Assembly (NCBI GenBank): GCA_964567685.1
Contig: CAZMNO010000020.1
Span: 1 to 60,742, forward strand
Reading direction: 5' to 3'
Source of the DNA: UBA5972 sp964567685
GTDB lineage: Bacteria; Pseudomonadota; Alphaproteobacteria; Rhodobacterales; Rhodobacteraceae
Length of the DNA: 60,742 bases
The notes beneath the pieces were generated by a model, which did no database searches, was not told where the DNA came from, and saw only the letters and a list, made by a program, of their open reading frames with translations. This document shows, piece after piece, positions 34,259 to 42,442 of the stretch. How positions within the stretch are numbered: the first letter of the stretch is position 1; every line of letters starts with the position of its first letter. Both the position numbers and the translations under genes were made by a program.

Positions 34259-35599
34259 ATGCGACTTCTCTCTTTTCTTATCGGCAGCCTTTTATTCGTG
34301 CCGTCACTTGCTGTTGCCGACGGCCATATCACGACGTTTCAGTTGCGTAATGGCATGGATGCAGTGGTGATCGAGGATCACCGGGCACCGGTTGTCACGC
34401 ACATGGTCTGGTATCGGATCGGGGCAGCGGATGAAGCGCCGGGAAAATCGGGGATTGCGCATCTTTTGGAACATCTGATGTTCAAGGGGACGCGGAAAAT
34501 GGAATCCGGCGAGTTTTCGCGCATTGTTGCGGCCAATGGCGGGTCGGAGAACGCGTTTACCTCGTTTGACTATACGGGTTATTTTCAGCGTGTCGCAGCG
34601 GACCGGCTGGAACTGATGATGAAGATGGAGGCGGACCGGATGCAGGGCCTCATCCTCAGTGAGGACGATGTGGCGACCGAGCGCGATGTGGTGCTGGAAG
34701 AGCGTAATTCGCGCACCGAGAACAACCCGGGCGCCCTGTTCAGTGAACAGCGGATGGCAGCGCTTTACCTCAACCATCCCTACGGCACGCCGATCATCGG
34801 CTGGAAACACGAGATTGAGGCGCTCAGCCGCGAAGATGCTCTGGCTTTTTACGAGCGCTTTTATGCGCCCAACAACGCGATTCTGATTGTTGCCGGGGAT
34901 GTTAAGGCGAGTGAGGTCAGGAAACTGGCAAAGCGTTATTATGGCCGGTTGAAACCATCGCGCGGGATTGATGTGCGCGACCGCCCGGATGAACCGCCGC
35001 AGCTTGCGGCACGACGTTTGCAATATGCGGACGAACGGGTTTCGCAGCCCTATGTCATTCGTACTTATCTTGCCCCGGAAAGAAATCCCGGAGATCAGCA
35101 AGAAGCCGCAGCTCTTGCCTTGCTGGCCGAGGTGCTGGGTGGCAGCGGGCTGACCTCGGTTCTGGGGCAGGCGCTGCAACTGGAGCAGAAGCTGGCGCTG
35201 CATACGTCGGCCTTTTATGACGGGCTGTCGCTGGATCAATCCGGGTTTGGTCTGGTGATGGTGCCGGTTGAAGGGGTGTCGCTGGCCGAAGGTGAGGCGG
35301 CGATGGATGCGGTGATTGACGAGTTTATGAAGACCGGTGTGGATGAGAAACACCTGGCGCGCATTAAAGCGCAGCTCAGGGCGTCGCAGATTTATGCTCG
35401 TGATAACACGCAAGGCATAGCCCGACGATATGGCGAGGCCCTGACCTCGGGACTGACGATTGCTGATGTCGAGGCGTGGCCGGATATTTTGCTATCGGTC
35501 ACGGCAGACGAGGTGATGGCTGCGGCTCAGAAGGTGTTTGATCGGAGGCGGTCGGTAACCGGCTGGCTGATGCGTGACGAAGCGGAGGCAGACAAATGA
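34259..35599 (+). CDS. M16 zinc protease (active subunit)
   Basis: A 446-aa exported insulinase/pitrilysin-family protease with signal peptide MRLLSFLIGSLLFVPSLAVA. The inverted zinc motif HxxEH is present as HLLEH in GIAHLLEHLMFKGT, with the downstream Glu in the expected ENAFTSFDYTGYF / VLEERNSRTEN region. It pairs with the next gene, which lacks the motif, as bacterial M16B enzymes commonly form active/regulatory heterodimers. Likely acts on peptides in the periplasm. The ATG at 34259 gives a normal signal peptide. Confidence 0.94.
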   Translation: MRLLSFLIGSLLFVPSLAVADGHITTFQLRNGMDAVVIEDHRAPVVTHMVWYRIGAADEAPGKSGIAHLLEHLMFKGTRKMESGEFSRIVAANGGSENAFTSFDYTGYFQRVAADRLELMMKMEADRMQGLILSEDDVATERDVVLEERNSRTENNPGALFSEQRMAALYLNHPYGTPIIGWKHEIEALSREDALAFYERFYAPNNAILIVAGDVKASEVRKLAKRYYGRLKPSRGIDVRDRPDEPPQLAARRLQYADERVSQPYVIRTYLAPERNPGDQQEAAALALLAEVLGGSGLTSVLGQALQLEQKLALHTSAFYDGLSLDQSGFGLVMVPVEGVSLAEGEAAMDAVIDEFMKTGVDEKHLARIKAQLRASQIYARDNTQGIARRYGEALTSGLTIADVEAWPDILLSVTADEVMAAAQKVFDRRRSVTGWLMRDEAEADK

Positions 35600-36909
35600 T
35601 CAGGGTCATCACACTCATGTTGTTTGCCTTATCTTTCGCGCTGCCGGCGCGGGCTGAGCTGGACATTCAGGAAATAACCACACCTGGGGGTATCAAGGTC
35701 TGGCTGGTGGAAGAACACTCCATCCCCTTTATCGCGCTTGAGATCAGGTTCAAAGGTGGCACCAGCCTTGATGTAAAAGGCAAGCGCGGCGCGGTTTACA
35801 TGATGTCGGGATTGCTGGAGGAGGGGGCCGGTGATCTGGATGCAGAGGCTTTTTCGCTTGCACGCGAGGAACTTGCGGCTGAGTTCGGGTTCGACGCGCA
35901 TGGCGATGCCCTGAGCATTTCCGCGCGCTTTCTGAGTGACAATCGCACTGAGGCGATGGCGCTTTTGCGCACGGTTATTCATGAACCGCGGTTTGATCAG
36001 GTTGCAGTTGATCGGGTGCGGGCCCAGGTGATTTCGATCATTGCCAGTGATCAGAAAGATCCCTACGAGATCGCCACGGAGACGTTTGACAGGCTTGCTT
36101 TTGGCGATCATCCCTATGCCTCGCCGTCAACCGGGACGGCGGACAGTGTCAATCTTCTGACCCGTGAAGACATGATCGAAGCGCATCAGAACACGATGGC
36201 GCGGGATCGGTTATTTGTGTCTGTCGTAGGAGATATCGCACCAAAAGAGCTGGGCGCGATGCTGGATGACCTTCTTGGCGCTTTGCCGGAAACAGGTGCG
36301 CCGATGCCGACGCCTGCTTCGGTTGATCTGACAGGCGGGGTAACGGTGGTTGATCTGCCGACACCGCAATCTGTGGCGATTTTCGGCCATGTGGGAATTG
36401 ATGCCGACCATGAAGATTTCTTTCCGGCCTATGTCATGAATCAAGTGCTTGGGGCGAACGGGTTTACTTCGCGTCTGACCAATGAGGTGCGGGAAAAACG
36501 CGGGCTGACCTATGGGGTTTATTCCTATCTTGCCAGTTATGATCTGGCGGCACTTTATCTGGGATCGGTTGCTTCGGCCAATGACCGGATTGCCGAAGCG
36601 ATCAGCGTCATCCGCGATGAATGGAAAAAGATGGCCGAGGACGGCATCACCGAAGAAGAACTGGAGGCGGCCAAGAAATACATGACGGGGGCCTATCCGT
36701 TGCGCTTTGATGGTAATGCGCGGATTGCCTCGATTCTGGTCGGTATGCAGCTTGATGATTTGCCCGCGTCTTATATCAGAAACCGCAATGACAAGGTGAA
36801 TGCGGTGACGCTGGAGGATGTAAAACGGGTTGCCGGAAAGGTGTTGCAGCCGGACAATCTAAGGATTGTCGTGGTCGGTCAGCCGGTTGGGCTTGCGAAT
36901 ACGGATTGA
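35596..36909 (+). CDS. M16 protease homologue (non-catalytic partner)
   Basis: A 437-aa exported protein (signal MIRVITLMLFALSFALPARA) with the M16 fold but no HxxEH. The corresponding position reads GAVYMMSGLLEEGAG. The C-terminal NEVREKRGLTYGVYSYLASY block, which contributes Arg/Tyr to the active site of the partner, is intact. The start overlaps the upstream stop by 4 bases (ATGA), so the two subunits are produced together. Probably forms a clamshell heterodimer with the catalytic subunit. Confidence 0.93.
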   Translation: MIRVITLMLFALSFALPARAELDIQEITTPGGIKVWLVEEHSIPFIALEIRFKGGTSLDVKGKRGAVYMMSGLLEEGAGDLDAEAFSLAREELAAEFGFDAHGDALSISARFLSDNRTEAMALLRTVIHEPRFDQVAVDRVRAQVISIIASDQKDPYEIATETFDRLAFGDHPYASPSTGTADSVNLLTREDMIEAHQNTMARDRLFVSVVGDIAPKELGAMLDDLLGALPETGAPMPTPASVDLTGGVTVVDLPTPQSVAIFGHVGIDADHEDFFPAYVMNQVLGANGFTSRLTNEVREKRGLTYGVYSYLASYDLAALYLGSVASANDRIAEAISVIRDEWKKMAEDGITEEELEAAKKYMTGAYPLRFDGNARIASILVGMQLDDLPASYIRNRNDKVNAVTLEDVKRVAGKVLQPDNLRIVVVGQPVGLANTD

Positions 36910-36999
36910 TCCGGGACTGATTTTCAGGGACTTTTTCGGTTCGGCCGAATGCAAGAGTGCCGCGTGCGAATCGGCTGAAGCCATGCTATCACTTGTGGA

Positions 37000-38838
37000 A
37001 TGAGCGCCCCTAACCCCAATATAAAGACAGCAAGCGGCAAAATCCGGCAATTGGACAGCGCCGCAATCAACCGGATTGCAGCTGGCGAAGTTGTCGAGCG
37101 CCCGGCTTCGGCGATCAAGGAACTGGTGGAGAACGCCCTGGATGCCGGGGCGTCAAAAATTGAAATTTCCTATGCCGATGGCGGCAAGACGCTGATCCGG
37201 GTCGGTGATGACGGCTCGGGGATTGAGGCTGATCAATTGCCTCTGGCATTGGCGCGGCACGCGACGTCGAAGATAGACGGTTCAGACCTGCTGGCCATTC
37301 ACACATTTGGGTTCCGGGGTGAAGCCTTGCCATCGCTGGGGGCTGTCGGGCGGTTGAAAATCACCTCGCGGGCAGACGGTGCGCCTTCCGCTGCTACTAT
37401 TGCGGTCAATGGTGGTGACATGACCGGTGTCAGCCCGGCTGCGCTGAGCTGCGGGACTGTGGTTGAGCTCAAGGATCTGTTTTATGCCACGCCTGCGCGG
37501 TTGAAGTTCCTGCGCAGTGACCGGGCCGAGGCCCAAGCGATCACTGATGTTGTCAAGCGGCTGGCCATGGCTGAGCCACTGGTGGGGTTCACGCTGCGGG
37601 ATATCTCGCAAGGCGGACCCGGGCGGGTGACGTTTCGCGCCGATCCGCAGAGTGGCGATCTGTTTGACGCGCTCCGTGGGCGGTTGCGGCAGATATTGGG
37701 TGCGGAATTCGCCGAAAACGCACTGGCGATTGATGCGGAGCGGGTGGGACTCGCGCTGACGGGCTATGCCGCTTTGCCGACCTATTCGCGCGGGGCGGCG
37801 GTGGCGCAGTTTCTGTTTGTCAATGGAAGGCCAGTGCGTGACAAGCTGCTGACCGGGGCTTTGCGCGGGGCCTATGCCGATTTCCTGAGCCGGGACCGGC
37901 ATCCGGCAGCGGCGCTGTTTTTGGAATGTGCACCCGAGCGGGTGGATGTGAATGTGCACCCTGCAAAGGCCGAGGTGCGCTTTCGCGAGCCGGGACTGGC
38001 GCGCGGACTGATTGTATCGGCGCTCAAACATGCCTTGGCGGAAGCGGGGCATCGGGCATCTACAACTGTTGCAAACGCAACTTTAGCAACGCTTGCGCCG
38101 GAGCCTGTGGGTCCGCCCCGCATTTTCCAGATGGACCGGGCTTCACCCCGGGCACTGGCGGCAAGTTATCAGGCGCAGGCCCCGGGATTTGCGGAAACCC
38201 AGGCGGTGTTTGCGCGTGTTGACGAGGGCCTATCTGCAGAGGTTGAAAATCTTACCGGCAAGCCCCTGGGCGCGGCACGGGCGCAGGTGCATGAGAATTA
38301 TATCGTTGCACAGACCAAAGACGGCATCGTGATCGTCGATCAGCACGCCGCGCATGAGCGGTTGGTATATGAACGGCTGAAAGCGCAGGTGGCGGAGAAT
38401 GGTGTGCGGGCGCAGGCGCTGTTGATCCCAGAGATCATCGAGCTGTCAACGGGCGATTGTGCACGAATTCTGGATGTTGCAGGAGATCTGGCGGGTTTGG
38501 GCCTGATGATCGAAGCATTTGGCGGTGGTGCCGTTTGCGTGCGCGAAACCCCGGCAATTTTAGGCGAGGTCAATGCAGAGGCACTGATCCGCGATATTCT
38601 GGATGAGCTTGATGATCAGGGCGAAACGCAGATTCTGCGGGGCCGGATTGATGCGATCCTCAGCCGCATTGCCTGCCATGGTTCGGTGCGGTCGGGCCGG
38701 CGGATGCAGGCCGACGAGATGAACGCGCTCTTGCGCGAAATGGAGGCAACGCCACATTCGGGCCAGTGCAATCACGGGCGGCCGACATATGTGGAGCTGA
38801 AACTCAGCGATATCGAAAGGTTGTTTGGGCGGTCATGA
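37000..38838 (+). CDS. mutL: DNA mismatch repair protein MutL
   Basis: A 612-aa protein coordinating mismatch repair. The GHKL ATPase motifs are AAINRIAAGEVVERPASAIKEL with catalytic Glu, DAGASKIEI, DDGSGIEA, and GFRGEALPS. The C-terminal dimerisation domain includes VDQHAAHERLVYERLK and the terminal CNHGRPTYVELKLSDIERLF. The DQHAxHER sequence is that of MutL proteins with endonuclease-type metal sites (DQHAx2Ex4E starts similarly), so nicking activity is possible; E. coli MutL lacks it. The stop overlaps the rmuC start. Confidence 0.97.
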   Translation: MSAPNPNIKTASGKIRQLDSAAINRIAAGEVVERPASAIKELVENALDAGASKIEISYADGGKTLIRVGDDGSGIEADQLPLALARHATSKIDGSDLLAIHTFGFRGEALPSLGAVGRLKITSRADGAPSAATIAVNGGDMTGVSPAALSCGTVVELKDLFYATPARLKFLRSDRAEAQAITDVVKRLAMAEPLVGFTLRDISQGGPGRVTFRADPQSGDLFDALRGRLRQILGAEFAENALAIDAERVGLALTGYAALPTYSRGAAVAQFLFVNGRPVRDKLLTGALRGAYADFLSRDRHPAAALFLECAPERVDVNVHPAKAEVRFREPGLARGLIVSALKHALAEAGHRASTTVANATLATLAPEPVGPPRIFQMDRASPRALAASYQAQAPGFAETQAVFARVDEGLSAEVENLTGKPLGAARAQVHENYIVAQTKDGIVIVDQHAAHERLVYERLKAQVAENGVRAQALLIPEIIELSTGDCARILDVAGDLAGLGLMIEAFGGGAVCVRETPAILGEVNAEALIRDILDELDDQGETQILRGRIDAILSRIACHGSVRSGRRMQADEMNALLREMEATPHSGQCNHGRPTYVELKLSDIERLFGRS

Positions 38839-40004
38839 TCAGGGTTGGCGATATAGAGCTGGATTTCAGTGATCCTGTCGTTCTGGGGATGGCGGTGATC
38901 GCCTTTCTGCTGGTGGTATTGCTGATCATCGTGATCCGGCTGGCGGGGCGCAAGGACGACAAGACCGGGCCGATGATCGAGCAACTGGCGCAATTGGGCA
39001 CGACCGTGCGCAGCCTTTCAGACGGGCAGCACCAGATGCAGGGTGGGTTGAAAACCGTGGCCGATGCACAGGCCGGGGCGCAGGCCAAAATGATTCAGAC
39101 GATGGAAGCGCGACTGGCGGAGGTGCAGCGCGGGATGAGCGAGAGCTTGCACGGAAGCTCGGTCAAGACCACACGCTCACTGACTGAATTACAGGAGCGG
39201 CTGGCGACCATCGACAAAGCGCAGAGCAATATCGAGAAGCTATCGGGTGATGTGCTGAGCCTGCAGGATATCTTGTCAAACAAGCAGACGCGCGGGGCGT
39301 TTGGAGAGATTCAGCTGAATGATATCGTCAGGAAAGCTCTGCCGGCGGACGCGTTTGAAATGCAGGCGACACTCAGCAACAACAAACGCGCCGATTGCCT
39401 GATCCACCTGCCCAATCCGCCGGGGCCGATCGTGATCGACAGCAAGTTTCCGCTGGAGGCTTATGAGGCGCTGCGCGGAGCCAAAACCAAGGCCCAGTTG
39501 ACCGAGGCAACCCGGCTGATGCGGGCAGCCATTCGCCTGCATATCAAGGCGATTTCCGAGAAATATATCATCGAGGGCGAAACCGCGGATGGGGCGCTGA
39601 TGTTTCTGCCATCCGAAGCGGTTTACGCCGAGTTGCACGCGACGTTTTCGGATGTGGTGCGCGAGGGGTTTGCGGCGCGGGTCTGGATCGTGTCACCGAC
39701 CACCTGCATGGCAACGCTCAATACCATGCGGGCCATCCTGAAAGACGCGCGAATGCGCGAGCAGGCCGGGGCGATCCGGCGCGAGCTTGGGGCGCTTTCC
39801 AAGGATGTTGAGCGGTTGGGCGACCGGGTTGGCAACCTTGACCGGCATTTCAGCCAGGCGGCACGCGATATTGAAGACATCAAAATCTCGGCGACCAAGG
39901 CCGGGAACAGGGCACGCAAGCTGGATAATTTCGACTTTGAGGATGTGGCTGAAGTTGAAACGGATGCCCAGGATGTGGTCAGGCTGACGCCGAAAAAGGG
40001 GTAG
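38835..40004 (+). CDS. rmuC: DNA recombination protein RmuC
   Basis: A 389-aa protein. The N-terminus has a transmembrane helix (VVLGMAVIAFLLVVLLIIVI), then a coiled coil (LAEVQRGMSESLHGSSVKTT), then the RmuC nuclease-like core with GAFGEIQLNDIVRKALP, VIDSKFPLEAYEAL, and ILKDARMREQAGAIRRELG. RmuC limits sequence inversions in E. coli; biochemical activity is uncertain. It starts inside the mutL stop codon (ATGA) and is followed by a hairpin with a T6 run. Confidence 0.95.
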   Translation: MIRVGDIELDFSDPVVLGMAVIAFLLVVLLIIVIRLAGRKDDKTGPMIEQLAQLGTTVRSLSDGQHQMQGGLKTVADAQAGAQAKMIQTMEARLAEVQRGMSESLHGSSVKTTRSLTELQERLATIDKAQSNIEKLSGDVLSLQDILSNKQTRGAFGEIQLNDIVRKALPADAFEMQATLSNNKRADCLIHLPNPPGPIVIDSKFPLEAYEALRGAKTKAQLTEATRLMRAAIRLHIKAISEKYIIEGETADGALMFLPSEAVYAELHATFSDVVREGFAARVWIVSPTTCMATLNTMRAILKDARMREQAGAIRRELGALSKDVERLGDRVGNLDRHFSQAARDIEDIKISATKAGNRARKLDNFDFEDVAEVETDAQDVVRLTPKKG

Positions 40005-40007
40005 CTG

Positions 40008-40026
40008 GGGCGACTACGCCTTTTTT
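40008..40026 (+). terminator. rmuC Rho-independent terminator
   Basis: GGGCG/CGCCT (one G-T pair) with an ACTA loop, immediately followed by TTTTTT (40021-40026), starting 4 bp after the rmuC stop. The stem is short, but location and T-run are right. Confidence 0.6.
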
Positions 40027-40458
40027 GATCGCAGCATGCGCTAAGCCATTTCGCGGTTTCACGGCAACTTGCGTCATACGCCCGGGTCAGCACACGACAC
40101 CACGAATACATAGCTCAACTGCGTACTAATAACATCACCGCAGCTAACAACCACTCTGCTAACAGACCGGTACACCGATAGGCCGGTCAATCGGTCTACC
40201 AGTCTGTTAGTCAACTGGTCTACCGGTCGACTAGTTAAGTGGTTCATTGTTAATTATCAACTGGTTGCAAGACATGATTCGGGGGGTGATCGGAGTGTGA
40301 ACCCGTTTTTCGTGATGTGGATGGATGGGTGAGTGCCACGATACAGGTGGAGTGTGGCGTAGGCGGTTTGGCATACGGACCGCTTTGACCAAAATGCGCG
40401 GCAAGGTGACGAGCCAAATGGCATTTCTGCAGGTGTCAGCGCCCCTGTTGTTACATAC
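40027..40458. other. non-coding gap between convergent genes
   Basis: No gene seen. It contains the octamer array (40161-40264). The remainder is unremarkable sequence downstream of both flanking genes. Confidence 0.5.
40161..40264. repeat. degenerate tandem array of palindromic octamers
   Basis: Read in 8-base steps from 40169: GGTACACC, GATAGGCC, GGTCAATC, GGTCTACC, AGTCTGTT, AGTCAACT, GGTCTACC, GGTCGACT, AGTTAAGT, GGTTCATT. The consensus RGTCNACY is itself palindromic. Within it 40160-40179 and 40190-40209 form a 20-bp inverted repeat with two mismatches. It lies in the middle of the non-coding gap between convergent rmuC and the M24 gene. No known repeat family is recognised. Confidence 0.75.
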
Positions 40459-41625
40459 TTAAGCCTTAATAATCGGCTCGCGCGGCACATGGGTTATGAT
40501 CTCAGGCGCGCCGTCTGTGATGATCGCCTGCTCACCAACGGCCATCGAAAGGCCGGTTTCCCGGTCATTCAGGATCATATGGGTGAAGAAGGTCATGTTC
40601 TTTTGCAGAACCGTTTCATTGCCTGCAAAAATCAGCGGCTGCTCCATCCAGGTCGGCGGCCAGGCGGCACCCATGGTGTAGCCGCATACGGTCAGCACGG
40701 CATCCTCTTCGCCGCGTTCCTCTAGGGTCGATTTGTAGGTGCCGTATATTTCACCGACGGTGGTACCGACACGCAATCGGGCCTGCACCGCTTCCAGGGC
40801 AACAACGCTGGTTGTGTGCATCTTCAGATGTCGGGGATTGATCGTGGGCCCGGTCAGCACGACGCACATGGCGGCTGTGTGATAACGACGATAGGCAAGG
40901 CCAAGCTCAAGCGTCACCTGATCGTTTTCAGCGACATGTTTTCGCGCGGACGTGTAACGCAGATTGAGGGCGGACTCACCACTGCCAAAGGGCGGAATAT
41001 GGGCAGGCAGATCGGCATCAAGGCGAAAGAGCGTGTCATAGAAGGTGGCGTAGATGTCGCCCTCAAAGGCTCCGGGGAAAGTGGCGTCGACCGTTTTGGC
41101 AAGAACCTTGTCCATGATCGCCCCGGCTTTGCGGAAATATTCCAGCTCTGCCGGGCTTTTGACCAACCGGAGTTCGCGAATGAAATCAGGCGCGATGACA
41201 AGATCGCACCAGCCTGTCAGTGCCGCCTGAATCTGAAGGAACATACGCGGCGTAAGGCCCATCGTATCGACCTGAATGCCCACTTTCTTTCCCTGTAGTT
41301 GGTGGGCGGCCAGCATGTCCCTGACATGTTCAGCCCGGCTGTCACCGGCCGAATCCGGAGAGATTCTGACATCGATACAGATCGAGGAATAGGCGACATT
41401 GCCCAGATCCGCAGGCCGCGCCAGATGGGTGAGCGCCCCATCGGTACCGATCAGCATCGCGCCGAAAATGCAGAATCCGTCGCTTTCATAACCGGTCAGC
41501 CAGTACATATCCTCGATCTTGAACAGCAACAGCGCGTCCAGTCCGAGGGTTTCCATCCGGCTGCGGGTTTGCTGCTGCCGGGTTGCGTATTCTTCGCGGC
41601 TGAAATGGAGATAGGGTTTCGGCAT
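40459..41625 (-). CDS. M24-family hydrolase, ectoine hydrolase/creatinase-like, metal ligands absent
   Basis: A 388-aa cytoplasmic pita-bread enzyme. The N-terminus (FSREEYATRQQQTRSRM, DMYWLTGYES) and GYTMGAAWPPTWMEQ near the C-terminus resemble ectoine hydrolase DoeA/EutD. The five metal-binding residues of M24 peptidases are not present: the Asp-Asp region reads TLELGLAYRRYHTAAMC. Like creatinase it is therefore probably a metal-independent C-N hydrolase of a small amine or amide, not a peptidase. The substrate is unknown. An EctC-like gene lies 8 kb away and a DddP-like M24 gene 5 kb away. It is a separate minus-strand unit. Confidence 0.85.
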   Translation of the reverse strand: MPKPYLHFSREEYATRQQQTRSRMETLGLDALLLFKIEDMYWLTGYESDGFCIFGAMLIGTDGALTHLARPADLGNVAYSSICIDVRISPDSAGDSRAEHVRDMLAAHQLQGKKVGIQVDTMGLTPRMFLQIQAALTGWCDLVIAPDFIRELRLVKSPAELEYFRKAGAIMDKVLAKTVDATFPGAFEGDIYATFYDTLFRLDADLPAHIPPFGSGESALNLRYTSARKHVAENDQVTLELGLAYRRYHTAAMCVVLTGPTINPRHLKMHTTSVVALEAVQARLRVGTTVGEIYGTYKSTLEERGEEDAVLTVCGYTMGAAWPPTWMEQPLIFAGNETVLQKNMTFFTHMILNDRETGLSMAVGEQAIITDGAPEIITHVPREPIIKA

Positions 41626-41756
41626 ATTGGGAGACCTGATCGAACATGGGTGGTTTTATATGGGGCTACTATTGTGGCTGTTGTAGCGGTTTCGCAAGTG
41701 TTTGATGGTCGTTCTGACTTTCAATGCCCGATGCAAACAGGCAAGGTCAGTTCGGG

Positions 41757-42329
41757 ATGGCAAGACTACTTCTTTTCAACAAACCCTTCGGGGTGCTTTG
41801 GCAGTTCACCGACAAGGGAACTGCCGGATCACAAGCGCGCACGCTATCGGAATTTATCGACGTTCCCGGCGTCTATGCTGCCGGGCGGCTTGATAAGGAC
41901 AGCGAGGGGTTGCTGGTTCTGACCGATGACGGGCAGTTGCAGGCCAGGATCGCTGATCCGAAACACAAGCTTGCAAAAACCTATTGGGTTCAGGTCGAGG
42001 GGGTGCCGGATGCAAAGGCAATTGACCGGTTGAGCAAGGGCGTTGACCTGAAAGACGGAATGACCCGCCCTGCAAGGGTGCGGCTGATCGTTCCGCCTGC
42101 CGGGCTGTGGCCGCGTGACCCGCCGATAAGGTTTCGCAAGTCGGTGCCTGACAGTTGGCTGGAAATTTCCATAACGGAAGGGCGCAACCGGCAGGTGCGG
42201 CGGATGACGGCTGCGGTTGGCTTTCCGACCCTGCGGCTGATCAGGTGCCGGGTAGGGAACTGGACAATTGATGGGCTGAGTCCGGGGCAGTGGTGCGATG
42301 CGCCGCCAGGTGGTTTCGGATCGCGTTGA
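41757..42329 (+). CDS. rluE: 23S rRNA pseudouridine synthase, RluE/RsuA family
   Basis: A 190-aa pseudouridine synthase. The catalytic Asp is in YAAGRLDKDSEGLLVLT. Other family motifs are LLFNKPFGVLWQFTD and EGRNRQVRRMTAAVGFPTLRLIR. There is no N-terminal S4 domain, and the length and KPFGVLxQFTD start match RluE (23S rRNA U2457) more than RsuA or RluB. ATG at 41757 is chosen so that the protein begins at the domain (MARLLLF). Confidence 0.9.
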   Translation: MARLLLFNKPFGVLWQFTDKGTAGSQARTLSEFIDVPGVYAAGRLDKDSEGLLVLTDDGQLQARIADPKHKLAKTYWVQVEGVPDAKAIDRLSKGVDLKDGMTRPARVRLIVPPAGLWPRDPPIRFRKSVPDSWLEISITEGRNRQVRRMTAAVGFPTLRLIRCRVGNWTIDGLSPGQWCDAPPGGFGSR

Positions 42330-42442
42330 CAGATCGGGCGCATGATTAGGCTGGCCTGAAAGAATTCAAAACCGGCAAAAAGATCATTTGCCAGAACAGG
42401 TTTTTCGCAGCACCATCCGCCTGAAACCGTTGGTGAGGCGAC

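Noticed and set aside
34304..35413. 369-aa minus-strand open frame
   Set aside because: Antisense to the M16 protease with HLLEH; high-GC antisense frames are expected to be open.
40160..40209. Integron attC-like hairpin in the octamer array
   Set aside because: The stem ends resemble attC core sites only loosely (GTTAGTC does not fit GTTRRRY) and no integron integrase or cassettes are present.
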